Assembly (NCBI RefSeq): GCF_030704535.1
Contig: NC_081820.1
Location: 20,587,001-20,651,000, forward strand
Source of the DNA: Vitis vinifera
Lineage: Eukaryota; Streptophyta; Magnoliopsida; Vitales; Vitaceae
Reading direction: 5' to 3'
Length of the DNA stretch: 64,000 nucleotides
Part shown: piece after piece, positions 37,903 to 48,400 of the stretch
How positions within the stretch are numbered: position 1 is the stretch's first letter
Layout of the letters: every line of letters starts with the position of its first letter
Notes under the pieces: generated by a model
Told to the model about the DNA's origin: nothing
Seen by the model: the letters and a program-made list of their open reading frames with translations, nothing else
Database searches by the model: none
Program-made: the position numbers and the translations under genes

Positions 37903-38636
37903 GAGTGTTTGTTTTTTTTATTTTTTATTTTTACTGAAAGTAGTTTTTAAACTTTAGATTATTTGTTTTTCTAATTTTTTTCATGATTTATTATAAATTT
38001 TTGATTGAATAAAAAAAATTATAATATTTTTGTTTTGTTTTTTTAATTATTTTATTCTAAAGAAAATTTAAAAATAAATAATACTTAATAATATTAAATA
38101 TTAGGTTATTTATTTTTATAATATTTTATTTTTATTAAACATTAAAAAGTAAATGAAAAAGCGTATATGTTACTTTTTTCATTTAGAAAAAATCATATTA
38201 TTTGACTTTTTCTATAGTTAAAAATTTATAATAAGTCATAAAAAAATAAAAAAAATTAAACAACCGGATCCACCTTAACTTTTTTTGAATAGAAAAAGTA
38301 ATATATTAAATTTTTTTTATATTTAATAAAAATAAGATAATATAAAAAAAATAAGATATTATAAAAACAAATAACTTAATACTTAATACTATTAAATACT
38401 ATTTAATTTTAAGTTTTCTCTAAAATTAAGTAAAATAAATAAACACCAAGTGTTATTTTTTTAAACTTTTTTTTATTGAAAACAACTTACTTTTAGATTT
38501 CAAATTGTTTTTTTTTTTTTTTTACTTTTTGTTAACCTGTTACTTATTTCTTATATTTTTTGTTAATATTTTGAATGTTAAAAATAATATATTGATTTTT
38601 ATTTACTTCTTAATATTTAATAAAAAGTAAAAAATA

Positions 38637-38842
38637 TGTTGAGATATTATGATATATTATTATGATATATTCTAGGAAAGTAGTTGCTATTGTTTAGGAT
38701 TGTTTCCTAAACTCACGGCATTGTTTAGGATTATTTCCTAAACTCACGGTTTTTCCTTAATTAGGTTAGCTTGATGTACTATATATTTATGTGGATGAAT
38801 ATCAATTAGGGTTAAGCTTTGACCCTTCAATCACACTTTACA
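38637..38842 (+). repeat. 5' LTR of copia element 2
   Basis: 206 bp, with one copy of the 79-bp unit at its start, followed by two inexact TTTAGGATTRTTTCCTAAAC motifs. Confidence 0.95.
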
Positions 38843-38854
38843 TGGTATCAGAGC
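38843..38854 (+). other. Primer-binding site (tRNA-iMet) of copia element 2
   Basis: TGGTATCAGAGC directly follows the 5' LTR. Confidence 0.93.
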
Positions 38855-38879
38855 ATTGACATGCATGCATAATAAAACA

Positions 38880-41800
38880 ATGGCCGGCGACGATGAACAA
38901 CCACCATTGCCGCCACCTAAAAGGGAGATGAATTCACATTTTTTTCTCGGCACAGGAGACCGACCAGGCGACTTCATCACTCCCACTCGCTTACGCGGCG
39001 ACAATTACGATGATTGGGCTTCCGATATTCAGTTGGCATTGGAGGCACGCCGCAAGTTCGAATTTTTGGAAGGCACTATCCCCGAACAATGGAAAGCTCT
39101 TGCGGGCTTAATTGGTAATGCTCAAGTTCCGGATGACAGGTTGAATGGTAAGTTTGACACGAAGTCATGGATCATTGACACCGGGGCAACTCATCACGTG
39201 ACCGGTGATTTATTTTGGTTATTTGATACTATAGCGTTGTTTGAGTGTCCGATTGGCCTTCCTAATGGTGAATCTGTTGTTGCGACCCAATCCGGTTCCG
39301 TTCGTTTGTCGAATAACATCACTCTTAAAAACGTTCTTTATGTGCCGAAACTCAATTGCAATTTACTTTCGGTTTCATAATTGACTGATGACTTACATTG
39401 TATTGTCCAATTTAACTCTTATATGTGTGCTATACAGGACCACACCAGGGAGCTGATTGGAATGGGAGTTAGGCGAGATGGACTTTACTACTTCGGTGGA
39501 GCTGAAGGTGATTCGGTACAACATGTTTCTGTCCACAACGCAACATCCACTTTGGAGTTGTGGCACAAAAGGATGGGACATCCTTCAGAGAAAGTAGTGA
39601 AGTTACTTCCTCCAGTTAGCAATCTTAAGGGTAGTTTAAACAAAGCTTGTGAAATATGTTTTCGTGCTAAGCATCCTAGAGACAAATTTCCTTTAAGTGA
39701 CAATAAGGCAACTAGAATTTTTGAGAAAATACATTGTGATTTGTGGGGCTCTTATAAACATGTCTCTTCTTGTGGAGCTCGTTATTTTTTAACTATTGTT
39801 GATGATTTCTCAAGAGCTGTGTGGATTTATTTGTTGGTCGATAAAACAAAATTTTTCCGCATGTTTATGTCTTTTATTGCAATAGTAGATCGACAATTTT
39901 CTCAAACAGTGAAAGTTGTTCAAAGTGATAATGGTACGAAATTTAAATGCCTACTTGACTATTTTTCTGCAACTGGCATTTTATTCCAAACTTCTTGTGT
40001 GGGAACTCCGCAACAAAATGGGAGGGTTGAGAGAAAACACAAGCATATTTTAAATGTGGGGAGGGCATTACGCTTTCAAGCAAATTTGCCTATTTATTTT
40101 TGGGGCGAAAGTGTTCTTGCCGTTGCTCACTTAATAAACCGCACTCCCTCTCCTTTGTTACACAATAAAACACCATTTGAAATCCTATTTGGCACCCCTC
40201 CTTCATATGCGGCAATTCACACCTTTGGTTGTCTTAGTTTTGCTCATGATAAAAAATCCAAAAGTGACAAATTTGCAAGTAGAAGTAGAAAATGTGTGTT
40301 TTTGGGTTACCCGTTTGGAAAGAAGGGGTGGAAGTTGTTTGATTTGGACACCAAGGAATTATTTGTTTCTCGTGATGTCAAGTTTTTTGAGGATGTTTTT
40401 CCGTTTGGTAACCCGGGTGCTGTGAATATTATTCCGGAAAGCATTGTGCCTACGGTAAATGTTGAAATTGATAGTAATTTTGCTGATTTTGTCGATGATG
40501 ATGCTGATTTGCCTAACCCACAAGCCCAAACACAAAATCCCAACCTCATCCAACCTGAACCCCAAGCCCACCAAGATCAGGTGCCCCATTTTGATGCCGA
40601 TCCAGATCTGGGCTTGAGGGAGGGTGGGCCGGCCCACACCAAGGCTTCTTCAGCGCCTCTTTCACCTGGGCCGGACGTTGTTCCCACTGTTGGGCTTGAT
40701 TCACTTGGGCTTGACAATACAAGCAATGGGTAGTCTGCTCCTATGGGAAAGGGAATGAGGGATAAATTTCCTTCGGTTCTATTACGAGATTTTGTTACTC
40801 ATACGGTGGTTGCTGAAAGTCCATCTCCCGCCACTCCGTCTCCACAGCATCCCTCAGGTACTCCTTATCCCATAGCACATTATATAAATTGTGACAATTT
40901 TTCTGTACATTATTGAAAGTTTCTTGCAGTTATTATTTCGAGCAATGATCCTAAGTCATTTAAAGAGGCTATGAAAGATGTCAGTTGGCAAAAGTCAATG
41001 CATGAGGAGATTCGGGCTTTGGAGGAAAATGGTACGTGGACTCTTGAACCTCTTCCAAAGCGTAAGCATGCTTTGGGAAGTCAGTGGGTTTACAGAACCA
41101 AGTACTTCTCAAATGGTGATATTGAAAGGCTCAAATCCAGATTAGTAGTTTTGGGGAATCATCAAGAAGCCGGTATTGATTATCATGAGACATTTTCTCC
41201 AGTTGCCAAAATGACTACGGTGCGTGCTTTCTTGGCTATTGCGGCTTCGAAAAATTGGGAACTTCATCAGATGGATGTTCACAATGCCTTTTTGCATGGA
41301 GATCTTGAGGAGGAAGTGTATATGAAGCTACCCCCAGGATTTGAGCGTTCCGATCCGAACTTTGTTTGCAGGTTACGAAAATCACTTTATGGGTTGAAAC
41401 AGGCTTCGAGATGTTGGTTTGCCAAGTTGGTCACGACTCTTAAAGGATATGGTGTCTTACAATCCTACTCTGATTATTCTCTTTTTACTTACACTAAGGG
41501 CAATGTTCAAATAAATGTGCTAGTGTATGTCGACGATCTTATTATCTCTGGGAATGATTCCGCTGCACTTAAGACCTTTAAAGCCTATCTCAGTGATTGT
41601 TTTAAGATGAAAGATCTTAGTGTTTTGAAGTATTTCCTCGGAATCGAGGTGGCCAGGAGTTCGGCTGGTTTGTTCTTGTGTCAACGCAAGTACACACTTG
41701 ACATTGTATCGGAGGCCGGATTACTGGGAGCCAAGCCGTGTGGCTTCCCGATCGAGCAAAATCACAGATTAGGACTCGCAAATGGGGAGCTCTTGTCGAA

Positions 41801-42482
41801 CCCTGAGTCCTATCGCAGATTAGTAGGTCGACTCATTTATCTGGCAGTGACTCGTCCAGATTTGGCCTACTCGGTTCATATATTATCTCAATTTATGCAG
41901 GAGCCTAGAATTGAGCATTGGGAGGCGGCTTTGAGAGTCGTTCGTTATTTGAAAGGTACTCCGGGTCAGGGTATCTTGTTATGTGCAGATAGTGATCTGT
42001 CCCTGCAGGGTTGGTGTGATTCTGATTGGGCAGCATGTCCAGTCACTAGACGCTCTTTGTCCGGATGGCTTGTGTTTCTTGGGCAATCTCCTATTTCTTG
42101 GAAGACAAAGAAGCAACACACAGTTTCCCGCTCGTCTGCAGAAGCGGAATATCGAGCTATGACAGCAGTTACTTGTGAGCTCAAATGGTTGAAGGGGTTG
42201 CTTCTGAGCTTGGGTGTGCACCACCCAAAGGCAATCAAGCTCTTTTGTGATAGTCAGTCAACCCTTCATATGGCCAAAAATCCAGTATTTCATGAACGCA
42301 CCAAACACATTGAGGTTGACTGTCACTTTGTTCGGGATGCGATAACAGATGGTTTGATTGCTCCGTCATATGTTCCTACTGTTACACAATTGGCGGATAT
42401 TTTTACAAAGGCTCTTGGAAAGAAACAATTTGATTATCTTCTTGCAAAGTTGGGCATTTTTGAACCTCATGCTCCAACTTGA
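38880..42482 (+). pseudogene. gag-pol of copia element 2, internally deleted gag, three stops
   Basis: A single frame starts at ATG 38880; the upstream in-frame TTG is not needed. Gag begins normally (a DNYDDWASDIQLALEA block near 39000) but jumps within about 20 codons to the protease (IIDTGATHHV, about 39170), so most of gag, including the zinc knuckle, is missing without loss of frame. Next come the GAG-pre-integrase and integrase regions (about 39540-40300), RT with the YVDD box (41526-41537) and RNase H to 42482. Stops lie at 39378 (TAA), 40731 (TAG) and 40914 (TGA). There are no frameshifts. Confidence 0.93.
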
Positions 42483-42489
42483 GGGAGGG
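42481..42489 (+). other. Polypurine tract of copia element 2
   Basis: GAGGGAGGG immediately before the 3' LTR. It overlaps the end of the pol frame. Confidence 0.85.
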
Positions 42490-42726
42490 TGTTGAGATAT
42501 TATGATATATTATTATGATATATTCTAGGAAAGTAGTTGCTATTGTTTAGGATTGTTTCCTAAACTCATGTTGAGATATTATGATATATTATTATGATAT
42601 ATTCTAGGAAAGTAGTTGCTATTGTTTAGGATTGTTTCCTAAACTCATGTTGAGATATTATGATATATTATTATGATATATTCTAGGAAAGTAGTTGCTA
42701 TTGTTTAGGATTGTTTCCTAAACTCA
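42490..42726 (+). repeat. Three tandem 79-bp units in U3
   Basis: Each unit runs from TGTTGAGATATT to CCTAAACTCA and I see no base difference between them. The 5' LTR has one unit. Confidence 0.95.
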
Positions 42727-42853
42727 CGGCATTATTTAGGATTGTTTCCTAAACTCACGGTTTTCCCTTAATTAGGTTTGCTTGATGTACTATATATTTA
42801 TGTGGATGAATATCAATTAGGGTTAAGCTTTGACCCTTCAATCACACTTTACA
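42490..42853 (+). repeat. 3' LTR of copia element 2, with internal triplication
   Basis: 364 bp. Three identical 79-bp units sit head to tail at 42490-42568, 42569-42647 and 42648-42726, followed by the remaining 127 bp of a normal LTR. Confidence 0.95.
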
Positions 42854-43573
42854 AAATATTAAAAAAAAACTTAATACTTAATATTATTAAACACTCTTTA
42901 ATTTTAAGTTATATTTAAAATTAAGTTTAAAAAAAAAAACCAAACAAATGCCACTTAACCCTTTCCTTTCCACACAATTTTATAGATAGTGACAAATTGA
43001 CTTAAACATTCAAAATTGGTTGCATTTTTTAAGTATATACTAAGAAAGGAGGCTTTGTAACGATTAATGAATTCAACACACGTACCTCTTTGTTTTGGCA
43101 AATTCAACCCATGATGGTCTATTACAAGATTATTAAATTACGCATTCATGATGTACACTATCTTAATGTCCGTCTTTTTCTCTTGTGGGTCCATAGCAGA
43201 AAATGGATTCCCTTGCTCAAATTATTTTATTTTTTTGGAAATCTGTGGTCCACATTTTAAAAGGCTGGAATTCAACTCTGATAAGGTTGAAAAGGTTTAT
43301 AAAAACTATTGAGATTGAGTTGGATGTTTAAGGATTTAATTGAGGGATAACATTTGATATTAAAGGTAGTTTTCATAATAATATTAAATGGTTTCATTAA
43401 GAGTGTGTTTGAGAGTGATTTTAGAAAACGTTTCTAGCATTTCTAATATTTAAATTATGAAAAATTTGAAGTATAAAAAATATTAAAAGCGTTTTTTAGA
43501 ATCATTATCAAACGAGTTTTAAATCTCATTTAAATGATACTGAACTAAAAATAAGGAATATGAAAAATTAATA

Positions 43574-44163
43574 GGAAAAATTATGTTTTGGGCCTAGTTG
43601 GACTCAAAAATTAAGCTTTGATTCATATAAGTTTACTATTTAAGTTCAAGACTTAAAGGAAGTGTGAAAATCGAGAAGAAGGATATGAAGTTTTTATCTT
43701 TCCACAAATGATCTTTATTGACTATAAAAAAAAGTAGAAAAACATTAATTTAAATTTTATTCATTTTACAAACCTCAATAAAATTTAATATAATTTAGTG
43801 ATTTAGAAAAAAATACACACTTTTCCAAAAAAATAAAAATAAATTATTATTATTTAAAAATCAAACATCTTGGAAAATATATATTTTTAAAATTGTGTAT
43901 ATAAAAAATAATTGAAAATATGTCAAATTTATTTTTTTTAAATGATATATTTTTAAAAAAAATTAGTTTTCTAAAAATAATAATTTGTCAGAATAATTGT
44001 TAAAAAAAATTAATATAAAAATGTTTCTCAAATATTATGGTAGAAAATAGTTTTGAAGGGTATATTGGTCTTTTCATGTTTTATATCATTCTTATCAATT
44101 ATGCAATTTTTATGGGTCAAATCTTAATTTTTGGATCCAGTCGGTCCAAAAGACAATTCTCCC
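43574..44163. mobile_element. Inverted-repeat element, 590 bp, superfamily uncertain
   Basis: About 50 bp at the left (GGAAAAATTATGTTTTGGG..., then AAAAATTAAGCTTTGA) is inverted at the right end (TCTTAATTTTTGGATCC..., then ACAATTCTCCC), with roughly 70 percent match. The flanks AAATTAATA and AAATAAATA agree at 8 of 9 positions, suggestive of a Mutator-size duplication, but the sequence is AT-rich so this is weak. No coding frame. Confidence 0.6.
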
Positions 44164-45435
44164 AAATAAATATGTGATCAAAGTAAAAAAGAAATATGAT
44201 TAGAAAATAAAAAGTATGATAAATTGATACCATGAGATGAAACTGAGATGTTAATTGATTATTATTAGAGGCGATAATTTTGATAAAATGTGGCTATATC
44301 ATTTGGAAACAATAAAAATTTTAACGAGTTTGTTGTAAACCAAACTATGCACACAAAAATAAAAATAAAAAAGATAAAATTTTTAACGTGGTTCAGTGAT
44401 CGATGTAATCCTATATCCACGGAGTGCACTAATACTCAATAATCCACTAAACTCATGAGACATCGAGTCGTTCATATTATTCACATAAAAAATAAATAAA
44501 AAATTCTCTAAAGGACACTGCCCCCTTCAACTCCCGCGAGTTAATTAGAGAGCTCAATTGAACAACTCAACCCTCGACATCCCAAGTGAAGTAAAACAAA
44601 ATTGATTCAGATTTCACAATCCAATATTCATATAAAATTGGTTCAGATTTCACAATCCAACATTTGTATAGTGTAATTGTGTTCATGTTAACCTATATAA
44701 CTTATAGTTGTGTTTTTATTCATTGTTACAACTTGTCTAATCCATCTACTTAGTATTTTCAAACTAACTCGATTATATACTTTGGTATTGTTAAAAAATA
44801 TTTTATAAATAAAATATTAAATAAAATAATAAACAAATATAAAATTCAAATTTTAATGTATTTTAACATTATAAATATACTATAATTAAAATTAAATAAT
44901 TAAAATATAATAAAATTAAAAGTTGAAAGTTAAAACAATTAAAACATATATAAAATAATATATTTATAAATTTAAACTTTTAAATAGGTTAAACAAGCTA
45001 TAATTTAGGTGACACCAAACTTTTCATATGTTAAAATATGTTAAAATCATGCTAAGAGTTATATATCGTAACATGAATTCATATACAATCTAATTTACCC
45101 TTAACCTAATTATTTTTATTTTTAATTTTTCATAATAATCCTTATCAATGTTTTCAAAATCATACCAAACATTAAATTAAAAAAATTACTAATTCACTAT
45201 TAACTTAGATTGGTAGTTGGACCGTCGATGAAGTCACGTGATAAATATATAATTACTATTATCTCAAACCGACCGTAGTCAATGAAATCAAGTCATAAAT
45301 ACGTAATTTATAATTTATTAAAATTAAAAATAATTTCATAAATAAAACGAACTTTCTATGGCCGTTAAGGTTACGTTCATTATCCGAACTCTGAACACAA
45401 AGCCTCCTAGGCTCTGATCTTTCCCTGCCTCATCC
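44164..45435. other. Promoter-side spacer of the TraB gene
   Basis: AT-rich, no coding features. A short near-direct repeat (TTGATTCAGATTTCACAATCCAA and its neighbour) lies at about 44600-44662. The last 80 bp before the ATG are less AT-rich and look like a 5' leader. Confidence 0.45.
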
Positions 45436-48400
45436 ATGGAAACCTTAGCCTCTACCTTCCCTATTTTCACCGCAAATCCAAATTTTCATACCACCAAACC
45501 CTCAAAACCCTCTAAGGTTTCTGTTTCAATCAAGCCTCCACCGCCGGACTTCGACTTCAGAGCCCAAATTCTCGAAGACTCTCGAGCCACAATCGCTCAA
45601 ACCCATCCTCAACTGCTTGACTTGGCCGATAATGGCAGTTTAGTTGTGATCGAAAAGAGGCTCTTCGGCCCCGTGCCTGCCTGGAGGACCGAGTTCGTGG
45701 AGCCGGAAGAGATTTGGTTGCTCGGAACCACGCATATTTCGAGCTTCTCGGCTGCGGATGTGGAGCGCGTCGTGGAGGTGGTGAATCCTGATAATGTGGT
45801 GGTGGAGCTCTGTAGAAGCAGGCAAGTGCTGTCTTTGGTTAATGGGTTTTGATTGAAGTTGAAAATAGTCAATGGGTTCTGTTTGAATTTGAATCTAGTC
45901 AATGGATTTTGGTCCAATTTGATTGCAGTTGATGACTGATGGACTTATATGGATTCATGGTAGGATTAGGGTACGCTAGTGAGTATGTTGAGGCTTTGTT
46001 TGGTTGGTAATTTTCAAGGACTTCTATGGTTTGGCTCGAAAATTATAGAAGTAAGTGCTGCTAAAGTAAGATGATGCTGCCACAAGCCCTCCGCATGTTT
46101 GAAGAAAGTTCCAAGAGAGATTCTATTTTAGATTTCTTGGGATTATTAATGGGGGGCATGACAGGTGCAACGTGCCTTGAAATTTTATGGAAATGGAGGA
46201 TGGTTTGAGGAAGAGTTTTGCCATATGGAATGAAATGGGTATTTTGCACATAAGCTATAGAACCATGGCAATGGGCATATCTAAAATGATGATTAACTTA
46301 TGTGGTGGTCTTCTGTAAGTTTCTGTTCCTACTATAGGTCCCTACTCATCATGGGATATTGAAAACCTGAAAATTATATAATGCCATATGTAACTGCCAG
46401 AAGAAAGAAGGGAATGATGTAGACTTAATTCAGAGAGAGGGAAGGAAGGGAAGGGATGGGGGGAATGATTAAGATCCTTAAAATAGAATTATCTCGACCT
46501 GAATGGGAACAATGTATGCTATAATTGGAGAGAGGAAAAGAGAGGGGGCTAGGGGGTTTTGATTATTGGGATGATGAAAATGAATGGTTAACGTTCCTGT
46601 GATATAGAATTGAAGATGATAATTAAAATAGGAAAAATTATCATTCCTGCTGAATGCTAATGCATCTATCAAACTTGATGTCATTTATGGAAGAATGCAG
46701 GCAGGTGTAGAACTTATTTGTGAAATCTTGCATAACACTAAATAAGATGCAGAATCAGAAGTCTTATAATCATGAATGGTTATACAGGAGAGAAGCCATA
46801 AATGAGATTTTGGAAATCTCATGAAGTTGACTATTACACCTATATTTTTCCTTCAATTCTCTTACCATATCAAGATTCATATCTTCGTCTAACTTAGTGG
46901 TGCTGCCTTCCAGATATTACAGGCTGTCTATGTCACTAGTTTAAAGAAATGGTAGAAACCTGAAGCTGGAAGCACCAGCTATTTTTATTTATAAGAGTTG
47001 AAGGATAGCAGCAGAATGATCATACTTATGCATGTTAACCTAGAACCAGAACCTAGTGAAATTCAATTTTATACAACATTACGGTCTATCACATATGTTG
47101 GTTTAAGTTTTTCAATGTTCAAGAGCCGTAACTCTACAGGAGAGATTAAAACTTAATCAGTTTTAATAAGTATGTCTGCTTGTTTGATTTGACTGGATAT
47201 CTGTCATACTTGTTTGTCTTCAATCCATGGCTTAACTTCAATTGTTGCAGAGTTTATTTTCAGAGCTGGTATAATGTATACTTCCAATCATGGAGAGCTT
47301 AACCAACAATTAAGGTCGAGTATGTTCTCTTTGAGTGGGACTGGATTTTTTGGTGCCATTGGTCGTAGCATAAACTTGGGTAAGCACTAGGTTTCTGTAC
47401 ATGTTATTGTGTACCTTTGAAGCAAAATTGCTTATTCTTCCTTCACATAGCAGGGGGTCAAACTGCTCTTGCATTACGTCTTCTTTTGGCAGTTTTTTCT
47501 TCAAAAATCTCTTCAGATGTCAACCGCCCTTTTGGAGATGAGGTAATTAACTTCAACATAATCCTTGGATGCACTTAATGGAAATGTGCTTCTTTATAGT
47601 TTCTCGTTTATGAAACTCTTTCCCTAATATGCAGTTCCGTGCTGCTCGAAAAGCATCTGAAAAAGTTGGTGCTCAAATAGTTTTGGGGGATCGACCAATT
47701 GAAATTACTGTATGTTCATCTTAACTTATGCAACAAGTCATATTATGATATTTGGTTCTTATCACTTGATATGAGCAAGCTTTCTAACTGGGCAATTTTA
47801 CCATATGAGGGATGTCAATGGGGTCATGGCTTTCCCATCCCTGCCCCTATAGCGAAACTATTTATCCCATCCTTGTCCCAAATCTAGGTGGGATGAGATT
47901 TCAATTACCATCCCCGATTTGGGGTGAGCTAGGCCAAACTTGGGTAACCTATTATTACCAATATATTCCTTCTTCAAGAAAAAATAAAAGAAAATCAAAC
48001 AACCTATCTGATTCAAAACCAGTTTCAACAAATCTATTCCCCCACAACCCACCACACTCCTCCCAAAAACAGGAAAAAAAGAAAAAGAAAAAGTGAAGAG
48101 TAAAAAAGGTAATTTTTTTTTTCAATCCAAACAATCACCATGGTTTTTATTATGAAAAAAGAAAAAAAAAAAAAAGAAGAAAAAAGCAAGAAGGAAGAAT
48201 GGCAAGGAGACATTGAAGTGGAACGCACCTGCAACCAACGATTTAAAAGTTGGTACTTGTCAGATGTTGACTAGCATGGATAGGATATTGAAAGGTAAGG
48301 AAGATTTGTTATATAATTGACTCATTTTCAGGGAAAAATGGTATGAAAATTGCATATTATTGATATGGGGAAGAGATGTGTTTATACATGATGTTATCAT

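Larger units (their letters stand above)
38637..42853 (+). mobile_element. Ty1/copia LTR retrotransposon 2
   Basis: A 5-bp target duplication AAATA (38632-38636 and 42854-42858) flanks it. Both LTRs start TGTTGAGATA and end CTTTACA. The 5' LTR is 206 bp and the 3' LTR 364 bp, the excess being two extra 79-bp units. An initiator-Met primer site and a purine tract are in the expected places. Excluding the extra units I count four LTR differences in 206 positions, so the insertion is fairly recent. The coding frame has three in-frame stops and a shortened gag. Confidence 0.97.
37903..42955. mobile_element. MITE-like element split by copia element 2
   Basis: Left arm 37903-38636 and right arm 42854-42955 read as one AT-rich element absent from duplication copy A. 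The left end has AGTGTTTGTTT and the right end has AAACAAATGCCACT, a rough inverted match. The words TTAATACTTAATA, TTTAATTTTAAGTT and AAAATTAAG recur in both arms. Exact ends are uncertain. Confidence 0.5.
33955..43265. repeat. Segmental duplication, copy B (carries the intact ERF gene)
   Basis: Aligns with 29045-32170. It is about three times longer because a MITE-like element and copia element 2 lie in it (37903-42955). 34030-34790, the 3' flank and last codons of the ERF gene, has no counterpart in copy A. Confidence 0.85.

Noticed and set aside
45609..45917. 102-codon - strand frame across TraB exon 1
   Set aside because: Antisense of a conserved exon. Its repetitive N-terminus comes from a small repeat (GTCAATGGGTTTTG-like) just after the exon.
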